NCBI GenBank assembly: GCA_964471595.1
Contig: CAYYGN010000001.1
Location: 186,001-250,000, forward strand
Direction of reading: 5' to 3'
Source: JAGNXB01 sp964471595
GTDB lineage: Bacteria; Bacteroidota; Bacteroidia; Chitinophagales; Saprospiraceae
Length of the DNA stretch: 64,000 nt
Shown: positions 1 to 8,885 of the stretch, one piece after another
Layout of the letters: every line of letters begins with the position of its first letter
Numbering within the stretch: the first letter of the stretch is position 1
Program-made: the position numbers and the translations under genes
The notes under the pieces: model-generated
The model's input: only the letters and a program-made list of their open reading frames with translations
The model's database searches: none
Told to the model about the DNA's origin: nothing

Positions 1-144
1 TATTCCCAACAACGATCCCTTGTCCAAACTGGATCTGAATTGCCATTGATTGCGGCATTCCGTCAGGTTTACCCTTCTTTTTCTTGACAGGCGGGTGAGT
101 ATATTGCGGTGAGTGTGTACATTTATCCACGAAGAAGGATATGT

Positions 145-3057
145 ATGCGCCTTACGTCAGTGATCATCATTCCGATATTGACGGGCTTCCTCCTGCCTGT
201 CCATGCCCAGCAATCGGTGTCCGGCCAGATCCGGAGCGCTTTGGACGGAGAACCCCTGATCGGTGCCAGTATCGTCATCAAAGGGACGACGGAAGGAGCA
301 ACAACGGATTTCGACGGTCATTTTTCGTTGACGGTAGCGGCATTTCCGGTTGACCTGCAGATTTCCTACATCGGATTTGAACCCCTGGATCTCAGGGTGG
401 AGGCGGCAACCCGGGATTTGAAAATCGAGCTGCAGGAGGCCGGTATCATGTTGGAGTCTGTCCAGGTCCGCGGTCACCGGATCACGGACAAGCAGAAGGA
501 ATCGGCGCTCACCGTCGAGGCGCTTGACCTGCTGGCGATCAAGGAGACTCCCTCCGACAATTTTTATGACGGATTGGGCGCGCTGAAGGGTGTGGATCTC
601 ACGGCCGCGAGTTTGGGGTTCAAGGTGGTGAACATGCGGGGATTCAACAGTACCAGTCCGGTGCGGTCCCTTCAGATCATCGACGGTGTGGACAACCAGG
701 CTCCCGGGCTCAACTTTTCCCTCGGCAATTTTCTGGGATCGTCCGAATTGGATGTAAAGAGAGTGGAACTGATTGCGGGTGCCAGCGGACCCTTTTTCGG
801 ACCCAATGCCTTCAACGGGGTGATCAGTATGGAAACCAAAAGTCCGTTCTTTTTCGAAGGGCTTAGTGCACAGGTCAAAGCAGGAGAAAGACAATTGTTC
901 GAATCGGCGATCCGGTGGGCACAGGTATTCAAAAACAAGAACGGGCATCCAATGGCGGGATACAAGCTCAATTTTTTCTATCTCAAAGCCTACGATTGGG
1001 TGGCCGACAATGACGACCCTGTGGACGGTTCTCCGAACGACCGGTCGAATCCCGGCGGGTATGACAAGGTAAATTCCTATGGGGATGAGTACCGCGCTTT
1101 GATGGATTACAGTGGCGAGTCGCCCTGGATCAATTTTTCATCGCTAGGCACCTTTTATCGAAGGGGATATGACGAGGAGGATCTGGTCGATTACAACACC
1201 CGAAACCTGAAGGCCAATGCGGCCCTGCATTTCCGTTTGCAGCCATCCCGGGGATTTGATTCACCGGAGTTGATCCTGTCCAGCAGTTTTGGTTCCGGCA
1301 CAACGGTTTATCAGGGTGACAACCGCTTCAGCCTGCGCAACATCCTCTTTTTTCAAAACAGGATCGAACTCCAGCAAAAGGACCGGTATTTCATTCGCGC
1401 TTACGCCACGCACGAGGATGCCGGTGATTCCTATGATCCATATTTCACGGCGCTCCGGCTGCAGGAATCCGCCAAGTCGGATGTGGCTTTCCGCGATGAT
1501 TACCGGAATTACTGGACCAGTGTGGGGAAGTTTTTCGACCGGATGAACACCCAATACGGATATCCCAAACTGGAATACGACCCGGTGACGGGAACTTTTA
1601 ATTTTGATTATGCTGCGGCAGCCCAGTGGTATGTGGACTACGCGGATACTTTGGTTGCCTGGCATGCGCTTGCCCAGGCGTATGCCAACCAAAAATCCAC
1701 ATTACCTGGTGTCCAGTCAGAGCCCTTCTACGAACCCGGCACACCGAGATTTCAGGAAGAATTTGACCGGATCCGCCGGACGAAATCAGGCGAATCAGGG
1801 GGGACCCGGTTTTTCGACAAGTCCGCCCTTTATCACATCCATGGCCAATACCACATTCCGTCCACCTGGCTCGACCGGTTTGTGGTCGGGGGCAACTACC
1901 GTTTGTACCGGCCCAATTCCGAAGGCACCATATTCAGTGACACCCTTGTCCATGAAAGGAATGAACAGGGAGAGATCGTGCGGTCATCCTATCGCCGGAT
2001 TTCCAATCAGGAGTTCGGGATGTATGCCGGCATGGAGAAGAAGTTTTTCGACCGTCTGACCGGCGCCTTTACCCTCCGGACGGACAAGAACGAAAATTTC
2101 GACTGGCTGTTTACGCCGGCTTTGTCGGCGGTGTACAATCCCGCCCGTGACCAGTACATCCGTTTGTCCTTCAGTTCGGCAGTACGCAACCCCACCTTGA
2201 CCGATCAATATCTGAGGCTGGATGTAGGCCCTGCTCTCCTTGTCGGCAATCTGCAAGGGTTTGACAGTCTTATCACGATTGAGTCTTTCCGGGAGGCCAT
2301 CAACAACCCTACTTCCATTCAGGTGGACAAATTCGTGTATTTCAATGCCCCTCCCATCCGGCCGGAGAAGGTAAAAACCTTTGAGGTGGGGTACCGGACT
2401 ACCTGGTGGGAAAGGGTGTACCTTGATCTTGGATACTACTTCAACATTTATGAAGATTTCATCGGGTACAACCTCGGGTTGACGGTGCCGGTGACCAATG
2501 GACAGGTAAGTCTCAGTCGGTTGCAGGTGTATAGGGTTTCGGCCAATTCGACCAATCAGGTACAGACGCACGGGGTGAATGCCGGCGTCAACGTGTACCT
2601 GGGAAACAACTACATGGCATCGGGCAATTACAATTGGAACCGGCTCCTCAAAACGGATCCGAACGACCCGATCATCCCTGCCTTCAATACGCCGGAACAC
2701 AAATTCAATCTGGGATTCAGTGCCCGAGATCTCAGGTTGACGCGAAGTTTGCTGACCGGATACAGCCTGAATTACAAATGGATCGAGGGATTTGTCTTCG
2801 AGGGGTCTCCCCAGTTTACGGGGTTTGTACCCACCTATGACATGGTGGATGTCCAGTGGAATGTGCGGCATCCCCGATGGGGCACCACTTTGAAGATCGG
2901 CGCTTCCAATTTGTTCGGCTTCACCCCTCTGAACGAGCCGAATCCGGAGGGCAAAGGGGTCTTTGAAAGGATGTTCGACAACCGCAATTTCCAGACTTAC
3001 GGTGGGCCCCGCATCGGGCGATTGGGATATATTTCGTTCCTTTATGAATTAAACTAA
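145..3057 (+). CDS. TonB-dependent outer-membrane receptor with CarboxypepD_reg-like domain
   Basis: A 970-aa outer-membrane receptor that would import a ligand using TonB energy. The frame is open from a GTG at 109, but ATG 145 is chosen because it begins a clean signal peptide (MRLTSV, a hydrophobic run, then VHAQ). Residues about 23-110 form a carboxypeptidase-regulatory-like beta-sandwich (SGQIRSALDGEPLIGASI, then TTDFDGHFSL), typical of SusC/RagA-type and other Bacteroidota receptors. The plug follows (DGVDNQAPG, FFGPNAFNGVISM), then a long beta-barrel ending in YISFLYELN. The expected SusD partner is absent nearby, so a glycan-uptake role is not supported and the ligand is unknown. The next gene starts 25 bp downstream on the same strand, so the two are probably cotranscribed. 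Family call is firm; substrate is not inferable. Confidence 0.9.
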   Translation: MRLTSVIIIPILTGFLLPVHAQQSVSGQIRSALDGEPLIGASIVIKGTTEGATTDFDGHFSLTVAAFPVDLQISYIGFEPLDLRVEAATRDLKIELQEAGIMLESVQVRGHRITDKQKESALTVEALDLLAIKETPSDNFYDGLGALKGVDLTAASLGFKVVNMRGFNSTSPVRSLQIIDGVDNQAPGLNFSLGNFLGSSELDVKRVELIAGASGPFFGPNAFNGVISMETKSPFFFEGLSAQVKAGERQLFESAIRWAQVFKNKNGHPMAGYKLNFFYLKAYDWVADNDDPVDGSPNDRSNPGGYDKVNSYGDEYRALMDYSGESPWINFSSLGTFYRRGYDEEDLVDYNTRNLKANAALHFRLQPSRGFDSPELILSSSFGSGTTVYQGDNRFSLRNILFFQNRIELQQKDRYFIRAYATHEDAGDSYDPYFTALRLQESAKSDVAFRDDYRNYWTSVGKFFDRMNTQYGYPKLEYDPVTGTFNFDYAAAAQWYVDYADTLVAWHALAQAYANQKSTLPGVQSEPFYEPGTPRFQEEFDRIRRTKSGESGGTRFFDKSALYHIHGQYHIPSTWLDRFVVGGNYRLYRPNSEGTIFSDTLVHERNEQGEIVRSSYRRISNQEFGMYAGMEKKFFDRLTGAFTLRTDKNENFDWLFTPALSAVYNPARDQYIRLSFSSAVRNPTLTDQYLRLDVGPALLVGNLQGFDSLITIESFREAINNPTSIQVDKFVYFNAPPIRPEKVKTFEVGYRTTWWERVYLDLGYYFNIYEDFIGYNLGLTVPVTNGQVSLSRLQVYRVSANSTNQVQTHGVNAGVNVYLGNNYMASGNYNWNRLLKTDPNDPIIPAFNTPEHKFNLGFSARDLRLTRSLLTGYSLNYKWIEGFVFEGSPQFTGFVPTYDMVDVQWNVRHPRWGTTLKIGASNLFGFTPLNEPNPEGKGVFERMFDNRNFQTYGGPRIGRLGYISFLYELN

Positions 3058-3082
3058 CTTCTCACTCATCAAACCCAACATC

Positions 3083-4678
3083 ATGCGAAAAATTTACTCT
3101 ATCATCTCCCTTCTGGCGCTCCCTTTGCTGGTCTTGGGACAGACCCGCTATCTGGAGGAGGTTTTTCCGTCGGTGACCACAGAAGCGGACATCACCTATG
3201 GCGTCAATGCCACCGTATTGTACTATACTGCGCTGAATCAAGCCATTCCAGAGGCGTTGAAACTGGACATTTACCAACCGGAAGGCGATACGGAAACGGC
3301 CCGGCCGCTGGTCTTATATTTCCACACCGGAAATTTCCTGCCGTTCCGCAATCCTCAGAATCCCAACGAACTCGGATTCAATGGTTCATGTGGTGGTGAG
3401 CGGTCCGACAGCTCGGTGGTGGAGATCTGCACCCGCCTGGCCAAGATGGGCTATGTGGTCGCTGCCGTCACCTATCGCCTGGGTTGGAATCCGCTGGCTC
3501 CCAGTGATGTGCTCCGCCGTTACGGCATCATCAACGCTGCCTACCGGGGCATCCAGGATGCCCGGACCGCCATCCGGTTCTTTCGCAAAAGCGTCGCTGA
3601 AGACAGCAATCCCTACGGGATCGATCCCGACAAAATCGTTGTGTGGGGCCAGGGAACGGGAGGTTATCTGGCATTGACCATGGGCGGACTTGACAACTAT
3701 CTCAAGATACCTTTGGCTTCGGAGGGCAAGTTTATCTGGGATCACGACAACGACCCGGGCACACCCCCCATTCCCATGGTCATAGAGGGCATCAACGGCA
3801 ATATTGAGGGTACTTCGGTAGGGATCAACCCGGCGGATGGTGATACCTTGTGTTATCCCAACCACGTGGGCTATTCATCGGACTTTGCCCTGGCTGTAAA
3901 CACGGGAGGTGCTGCCGCTGACAGTGCCTGGGTGGATCCGGGTCAGCCACCGCTCATCTCCTATGCCGTACCCAATGACAATTTTGCCCCTTACGGGGAA
4001 GGGATCGTCAATGTACCCGGTACCAATCTGCAAGTCATCAAAGCCCAGGGAAGCTACATCATCAACGGATTGGCCGAGGTCAATGGCAACAATGACGCCT
4101 TTCTGAATACAGGTCTCGACCTGGCATTCAGTGCCGAACAGGCGGTTGCTTTCTCCAATTCTCCGGACACGTTCCAGACCCCGGTGGGCGGACTGTATCC
4201 TTTCGTGGTACCAGATGATCCGGATACGGCTTTGGTGGGCATACCGTGGACGGTGGCTCCGTGGGAGTGGACCAGTTTTGTCCCCACCAATCCGCTCACC
4301 AAGTGCAACAATGATGGCAACATCGCCCGGGCTTACATCGACACGATCATCGGATTTTATGCGCCTCGCGGTTGCTTTGCCCTCGGCCTGACGTCGTGTA
4401 TCGAACACCTCACCGGCATCGAGGTGATTCCCAATGAGCAGGTGGCGCTGCAGGTGTTCCCCAATCCTGCCACCTCCTTTGTCCAGATCCGCAGTGAAGC
4501 CGGCGCTCCCATCCGGGAAGTGCAAGTGTACGACGAATTGGGACGGGTTGTCCGGGTCGTCCAGGGCACCAACAGTTCTGTGATGACGCTGGAGCGCAAC
4601 GGATTGGCTACCGGCCGATATGTGGCGTTGATCCGGTTTGACGAAGGGGCAGTCGTGCAGAAGATCATTTTCAATTGA
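3083..4678 (+). CDS. Secreted alpha/beta-hydrolase-like protein with T9SS type A sorting domain (copy 1)
   Basis: A 531-aa secreted protein with a signal peptide (MRKIYSIISLLALPLLVLGQ). Residues about 50-330 look like an esterase/BD-FAE-type alpha/beta hydrolase: LKLDIYQPEGD, RPLVLYFHTGNF, DARTAIRFFRK, DPDKIVVWGQGTGGYLAL. The nucleophile elbow, normally GxSxG, reads GQGTG here, so the Ser position is Gly191, and the usual HGG oxyanion motif reads HTGN. The last ~80 residues (ALQVFPNPATSFVQI to VVQKIIFN) are a type A C-terminal sorting domain for type IX secretion. It lies 25 bp after the receptor gene and is followed by a strong hairpin terminator. The 537-aa neighbour is a tandem paralog. 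Secretion is well supported; catalytic activity is doubtful without the Ser. Confidence 0.8.
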   Translation: MRKIYSIISLLALPLLVLGQTRYLEEVFPSVTTEADITYGVNATVLYYTALNQAIPEALKLDIYQPEGDTETARPLVLYFHTGNFLPFRNPQNPNELGFNGSCGGERSDSSVVEICTRLAKMGYVVAAVTYRLGWNPLAPSDVLRRYGIINAAYRGIQDARTAIRFFRKSVAEDSNPYGIDPDKIVVWGQGTGGYLALTMGGLDNYLKIPLASEGKFIWDHDNDPGTPPIPMVIEGINGNIEGTSVGINPADGDTLCYPNHVGYSSDFALAVNTGGAAADSAWVDPGQPPLISYAVPNDNFAPYGEGIVNVPGTNLQVIKAQGSYIINGLAEVNGNNDAFLNTGLDLAFSAEQAVAFSNSPDTFQTPVGGLYPFVVPDDPDTALVGIPWTVAPWEWTSFVPTNPLTKCNNDGNIARAYIDTIIGFYAPRGCFALGLTSCIEHLTGIEVIPNEQVALQVFPNPATSFVQIRSEAGAPIREVQVYDELGRVVRVVQGTNSSVMTLERNGLATGRYVALIRFDEGAVVQKIIFN

Positions 4679-4696
4679 TTTTCTTTGCTTTATTTC

Positions 4697-4727
4697 AAAA
4701 AGGGATGCCAAATCGGCATCCCTTTTT
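4697..4727 (+). terminator. Rho-independent terminator after hydrolase-like copy 1
   Basis: A perfect 13-bp stem, AAAAAGGGATGCC at 4697-4709 and its complement at 4715-4727, closes a 5-nt loop. The T-rich right arm follows the GC core directly. It sits 18 bp after the stop codon of the first hydrolase-like gene and only 11 bp before the ATG of the second. Confidence 0.85.
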
Positions 4728-4738
4728 GATTTACCTTC

Positions 4739-6352
4739 ATGAGTAAAATGAGCTATCTCTCCCTGCTCGTCCGGACTTCTCTGATAACGGTTTTGTCCCT
4801 GACAATGCCTTTGTTTTTGTTGTGCCAAACCCGTTACCTGGATCCTGTTTTTTCGGAGGTACGGATTGACACAGGGTTGGTCTACGGCTCCAATGCCACC
4901 GCCCAGTTTTTAATCCCCCTGCAAGCATATGTCCAAGAAGATCTTCGTCTGGATCTCTACCAACCGGAGGAGGATACTGCCCTTTTGAGACCTCTGGTTA
5001 TGTACCTCCATACAGGCAATTTTCTACCCTTCCGGAATCCCGCCCTTCCTGAGGAATATGGGTTCAATGGCAGTTGCGGAGGTGAAAGGACAGACAGTAG
5101 CGCTGTGGAAATATGTACCGTGCTGGCAAGAATGGGCTATGTATCGGCTTCCTTGGATTATCGGTTGGGGTGGAATCCACTGGCCCCCTCGGATACCATC
5201 CGCAGGTGGGGCTTGCTTGGCGCCGTTTACAGGGGTGTACAGGATGTCCGAACCGCCATCCGGTTTTTCCGAAGATCAGTGACCGAAGGAAACAATCCCT
5301 ACAGGATAGATACAAGCCGAATGGTTCTCTGGGGTGAAGGTGCAGGAGGATTTGTAGCGCTTGCTGCTTCCAGTCTGGACACGTGGGAGAAAATACCTAC
5401 GGCCACAGAAGGCAAGTTTCTATGGGACAACGACCAGAATCCTGCCACCCCTCCTGTCTCCATGATAGACACTCTGATCTACGGTGACATTTACGGTACT
5501 TCCGTGGGCATTGACCCCCTCAGTCAGGACACCGTTTGCTACCCCAATCATTCCGGGTACTCTTCGGATTTCCATCTGACCGTAAATCTGAGTGGCGCTT
5601 CACTGGATACTGCCTGGATGGATGAGGGCCAACCACCCATTTTATCCTTCGCCCTCCCTAAAGACCATCTGGTGCCTTATGGTGAAGACTCTTATGCCAT
5701 TCCTCCTTTGAACATTGTCAAGACACAGGGCAGCTATACGATTCAGCATTCAGCCTGGGAATTGGGCCTTCAGACTCCTTTTTGGGAAGCGGGGTTGGCA
5801 TTCGCCCTTCATCCAGAGCAGGTCCAAGCCTTTATGGCCTCCCCTCCTTCTTTTCAGTCCTTCGCTCCGGGACTGTACCCCTTCAATGTACCGGAAGACC
5901 CTGCAACACCCGGGCTTCCTTGGACTACCACCCCCTGGGCCTGGACCAGCCCGGAAGTCAAAAGCCAATTACCTCATTGTCCGGAGGATGGGTTCCTCGC
6001 CCGGAAATATCTGGATACGATTCTGAATTTTTATGCCCCGCGAGCCTGCTGGATTCTCGGAATTCAGCCCTGTATGGAACAGCTCAGCCATTGGTCCATG
6101 GTCTCTCCGGAAGAGCCATTCCTCCAAGTTTATCCCAATCCAGCCTCTTCCCGGGTATTCCTGGAGTCTGAACCGCAACATGTCATTCTGGAAGTCAAAA
6201 TATTCAATGCCGCCGGCCAGGAATTACGCGCATTACCCGGCAACCATTCCCACCTGTTTGTGTTGGAGCGAAGCGGGCTCGCATCGGGTGAATATCATGT
6301 GCAAACCAGGATGAACAAAGGATTAGTCCTGCGTAAAATTTTCTTTCATTGA
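4739..6352 (+). CDS. Secreted alpha/beta-hydrolase-like protein with T9SS type A sorting domain (copy 2)
   Basis: A 537-aa tandem paralog of the preceding gene with collinear motifs along its whole length: DLYQPEEDTALLRPLVMYLHTGNFLPF, FNGSCGGERTDSS, DYRLGWNPLAPSD, PPILSFALPKDH and a C-terminal sorting domain (LQVYPNPASSRVFL to LVLRKIFFH). The start gives a signal peptide ending near LLCQ; an in-frame ATG at 4748 is an alternative. The nucleophile elbow is GEGAG, with Gly201 at the Ser position, the same substitution as in copy 1, so the change predates the duplication and has been kept. Amino-acid divergence is considerable, so the duplication is not recent. A terminator lies only 11 bp upstream, so either read-through or a promoter overlapping the hairpin must express it. 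It is convergent with rimM. Confidence 0.8.
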   Translation: MSKMSYLSLLVRTSLITVLSLTMPLFLLCQTRYLDPVFSEVRIDTGLVYGSNATAQFLIPLQAYVQEDLRLDLYQPEEDTALLRPLVMYLHTGNFLPFRNPALPEEYGFNGSCGGERTDSSAVEICTVLARMGYVSASLDYRLGWNPLAPSDTIRRWGLLGAVYRGVQDVRTAIRFFRRSVTEGNNPYRIDTSRMVLWGEGAGGFVALAASSLDTWEKIPTATEGKFLWDNDQNPATPPVSMIDTLIYGDIYGTSVGIDPLSQDTVCYPNHSGYSSDFHLTVNLSGASLDTAWMDEGQPPILSFALPKDHLVPYGEDSYAIPPLNIVKTQGSYTIQHSAWELGLQTPFWEAGLAFALHPEQVQAFMASPPSFQSFAPGLYPFNVPEDPATPGLPWTTTPWAWTSPEVKSQLPHCPEDGFLARKYLDTILNFYAPRACWILGIQPCMEQLSHWSMVSPEEPFLQVYPNPASSRVFLESEPQHVILEVKIFNAAGQELRALPGNHSHLFVLERSGLASGEYHVQTRMNKGLVLRKIFFH

Positions 6353-6433
6353 ACCCAAGTGGGATGAACTATCGGTGCCAACCATGCCAATTTCCTCTGT
6401 GAGGATCCAGCGGCATCCGGGAGCATTCTTATT

Positions 6434-6955
6434 TCAAAGGTACAGGTCCGGCAAGCCTAAAGGCAGGTCCATCGTCAGGCGTTTTTCGGTCAGATCCATA
6501 TCTGCAATGAGGTCCTCGTGGAGGGGAATGAGGATTTCCCGGCCATGCTTTTCGAGGACGGCAATCCATTGGCCTGACATTTCCCGCACTTCGCTAATGT
6601 TACCCATCTCACGGCCGGAGGTACGGTCGAAAATGGAAAACCCGACCCAGGCTTCAAGCCCCGTTTCATCTTCCAGTTCACTCAGCTCTTTGGACCAGGG
6701 GAGGGCGACGGCCAGGTCCCTGTAGGATTCAACCGCACTCCGGTCGGAAAGGCCCTCCAGGGTAACAACGATACCGCCAATGTCCCTCAACGACGTTATC
6801 CGGTAAGGAAGTCCTTTGATCAGGAGGAAGCCGCCTTCCTCCACAAAATCGAGGTATTCTTCGCGGTCGGGCAGCAGCCTGATCTCCCCTTTGAGGCCGT
6901 GGGGTTTGCCAAGGCGGCCGATCGGTATGGGAGGCTTTTCTGCGGAGAGGTCCAT
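6434..6955 (-). CDS. rimM: Ribosome maturation factor RimM
   Basis: A 173-aa protein of normal length for RimM, which binds S19 and helps mature the head of the 30S subunit and process 16S rRNA. The N-terminal RimM fold is recognisable by IPIGRLGKPHGLKGEIRLLP, the C-terminal PRC-barrel by EAWVGFSIFDRTSGREMGNI and GREILIPLHEDLIADMDL. The frame is open further upstream, but the ATG at 6955 is chosen because the homologous region starts a few residues after it. It lies 55 bp downstream of mnmA on the same strand, so the two RNA-related genes are probably cotranscribed. Confidence 0.93.
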   Translation of the reverse strand: MDLSAEKPPIPIGRLGKPHGLKGEIRLLPDREEYLDFVEEGGFLLIKGLPYRITSLRDIGGIVVTLEGLSDRSAVESYRDLAVALPWSKELSELEDETGLEAWVGFSIFDRTSGREMGNISEVREMSGQWIAVLEKHGREILIPLHEDLIADMDLTEKRLTMDLPLGLPDLYL

Positions 6956-7010
6956 TGTCCGGATGTTGATGTTGTGGCGAATTGCCCTGTTGCCGGCTGT
7001 CTGCCTGTCA

Positions 7011-8126
7011 TTACCCGGCGGGTTCGTGCCATTGGCTGCCGTGAATGATGCCACCGCCAATAACGTCTTCACCTTCATAGAACACCGCCGATTGGCCGGG
7101 CGCCACGCCTTTGACGTGTGCGTGAAAGGAGACTTCCACTCTTCCATCCGGTAGCCGGACCACTTCACTCATCGTGCCCGGGTCATTGTAACGGATTTGC
7201 GTGACGGCCTCACGAGGTTCCGGAAGGTCGGCGTATTTCATGAGGTTGACACCCCCGACGGTTACGGTATTGCGCAGCAGATCCTCCAATTCGCCCAGTA
7301 CCACGGTATTGGATTCGGGTCGGATTTCGGCGACAAACATGGGTTTGCCAAAGGCCGTACCCAGGCCTTTGCGCTGGCCGATGGTATAAAAGGGATAGCC
7401 CTGGTGTTCGCCCAGTATGTTACCGTACCGATCGATAAACGGGCCGCCTTTGACTTTTTCTTCCAAGCCCGGGACCCGTCTTTTCAGAAATCCGCGGTAG
7501 TCATTGTCCGGCACAAAGCAAATCTCGTAGCTCTCCGCTTTTTTGGCCAGGTCTGCATATCCCCATTCGGCTGCCATGCGGCGCACTTCGGGTTTCCTGA
7601 ACCCGCCCAGTGGAAATCGGCTTCTGTGCAGGCATTCCTGACTGAGGCCCCAGAGCACATAGCTTTGGTCCTTTTGCTCATCCACACCTTTGCTGATGAA
7701 CAAGCGATTCTCGTTTTGCCCGATCCGGGCATAGTGGCCGGTGGCAATGAAAGCGCAATCAAGAGCGTCTGCCCGTTTGAGCAGGGCGTTCCATTTGATA
7801 TGGGTATTGCAGAGCACACAGGGATTGGGCGTGCGACCTGCCAAGTATTCATCGACAAAATTGTCGATGACATAGTCACCGAATTCGTCCCGGATATCCA
7901 CGATGAAGTGGTGAAAGCCCCGCGACACCGCTACCTGGCGCGCGTCATTGATGGAATCCAGGCTGCAACAGCCGGTTTCTTTCCGGGAACCTCCGCTTCC
8001 GGCATAGTCCCAGGTTTTCATCGTGATTCCGATGACTTCATAACCCTCGTCGTGCAGCATCATGGCTGTCACTGTGGAGTCTATGCCTCCACTCATGGCT
8101 ACCAATACACGTCCGGACTTGCTCAT
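7011..8126 (-). CDS. mnmA: tRNA-specific 2-thiouridylase MnmA
   Basis: A 371-aa cytoplasmic enzyme of standard length that transfers sulfur to U34 of tRNA-Lys, tRNA-Glu and tRNA-Gln. Seen: N-terminal PP-loop ATP-binding motif SGGIDSTV; the conserved NPCVLCNTHIKWNAL segment with one catalytic Cys; ESYEICFVPD with the second; and C-terminal beta-barrel features (YTIGQRKGLG, GVAPGQSAVFYEG, IGGGII). ATG 8126 is chosen because MSKSGRVLVAMSGGIDS matches the family start and a promoter lies immediately upstream. It is the first gene of the mnmA-rimM unit. One of its expected substrates, tRNA-Lys(TTT), is encoded at 56374..56446. Confidence 0.95.
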   Translation of the reverse strand: MSKSGRVLVAMSGGIDSTVTAMMLHDEGYEVIGITMKTWDYAGSGGSRKETGCCSLDSINDARQVAVSRGFHHFIVDIRDEFGDYVIDNFVDEYLAGRTPNPCVLCNTHIKWNALLKRADALDCAFIATGHYARIGQNENRLFISKGVDEQKDQSYVLWGLSQECLHRSRFPLGGFRKPEVRRMAAEWGYADLAKKAESYEICFVPDNDYRGFLKRRVPGLEEKVKGGPFIDRYGNILGEHQGYPFYTIGQRKGLGTAFGKPMFVAEIRPESNTVVLGELEDLLRNTVTVGGVNLMKYADLPEPREAVTQIRYNDPGTMSEVVRLPDGRVEVSFHAHVKGVAPGQSAVFYEGEDVIGGGIIHGSQWHEPAG

Positions 8127-8139
8127 ACGCTGGAAAAAA

Positions 8140-8173
8140 CAAAGGTAAACGAACTGATTGTGCCTTAAACAAA
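8140..8173 (-). promoter_or_regulatory. Bacteroidota-type promoter of mnmA-rimM
   Basis: On the minus strand, TTTG (8170-8173) is followed by 22 nt and TACCTTTG (8140-8147), an exact match to the -7 box TAnnTTTG. Transcription would begin only a few bases before ATG 8126, giving an almost leaderless mRNA. Confidence 0.6.
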
Positions 8174-8270
8174 TCAAGGATCGTTTCCGTTCGCAGCCGC
8201 ATGTTCCTCGCCCTTGGTTCTCCATTCCCCACCCTGAATCCACCGCTCCATAATTGATAATTTTTTTATA

Positions 8271-8278
8271 TATGTTTG
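8271..8278 (+). promoter_or_regulatory. Candidate -7 box for the 8312 gene
   Basis: TATGTTTG matches the Bacteroidota -7 element exactly and lies 33 bp before ATG 8312 in an AT-rich stretch. No good TTTG box is found at the expected distance, so the call is tentative. Confidence 0.4.
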
Positions 8279-8311
8279 GAATGGATTTTGCCTGATTGCG
8301 GAAAAACACCT

Positions 8312-8845
8312 ATGGAATCCACCGAACAACTCATGGGACCCGGAAGCAGGGTCCGTCATCCGGCCTATGGCGAAGGGGTGGTCATCCGCCTCCATCCCGT
8401 AGCCTATGAGGTTTGTTTCATCGCTTATGGCTTGAAGCAGGTAGGCAAGGAATACCGCCAATGGGAGGTCATTGAGCATATCCCGGCCGAGGAGTCGGTC
8501 ACCTACACGGAAGCCGAAAGGTCTCTGATGAAAATTTTGAGGGCGTGGGGGGAAATTTCCGAACCGGTCAAACTGGGAGACAAATGGACCGGGGGGACGC
8601 TTATCCTGAAGCCGGGTGAAGCGGGGTTGAAGGACAAAGAAATGCCGATAGAAGCTTTTTTCCACAAGATCGTGATGACGCGCGACCGACTCCGGGTCAT
8701 GGAGCAAAGGATCAATGCCAGTCCATTGAGTGATGAGGATAAAGTAAACCTGCAGCAATACATCACCAAAATATACGGATCGCTCACCTCCTTTAATATC
8801 CTGTTCAAGCACAAGGAGGACCATTTTGTGGGGGAAAAGTCCTGA
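8312..8845 (+). CDS. Conserved-looking hypothetical protein, 177 aa, Tudor-like N-terminus
   Basis: I do not recognise this as a named family. ATG 8312 is preferred to the upstream in-frame ATG 8276, which overlaps the -7 box. The N-terminus (GPGSRVRHPAYGEGVVIRLH, then YEVCFIAYGLKQVGKEY) resembles the small beta-barrel, Tudor-like modules found for example at the C-terminus of UvrD/PcrA helicases; this is resemblance only. The C-terminal half is helical and charged. There is no signal peptide or membrane segment, so it is probably cytoplasmic. It is divergent from mnmA and followed after 40 bp by a lipoprotein gene. Confidence 0.6.
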   Translation: MESTEQLMGPGSRVRHPAYGEGVVIRLHPVAYEVCFIAYGLKQVGKEYRQWEVIEHIPAEESVTYTEAERSLMKILRAWGEISEPVKLGDKWTGGTLILKPGEAGLKDKEMPIEAFFHKIVMTRDRLRVMEQRINASPLSDEDKVNLQQYITKIYGSLTSFNILFKHKEDHFVGEKS

Positions 8846-8885
8846 CTTTTCGGGTCCGGCATTGTTACCTTGGGAAAAAACCGAT

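Noticed and set aside
84..105. TTGACA (84-89) and TATATT (100-105) as a sigma70-type promoter for the TonB receptor
   Set aside because: Spacing is only 10 nt, and this lineage uses TTTG/TAnnTTTG boxes.
2634..2840. 68-aa frame within the TonB receptor gene
   Set aside because: Out-of-frame shadow; the receptor frame is continuous and conserved in motif order.
7197..8168. 323-aa open frame on the plus strand opposite mnmA
   Set aside because: It is the antisense shadow of a clear mnmA; no family motifs.
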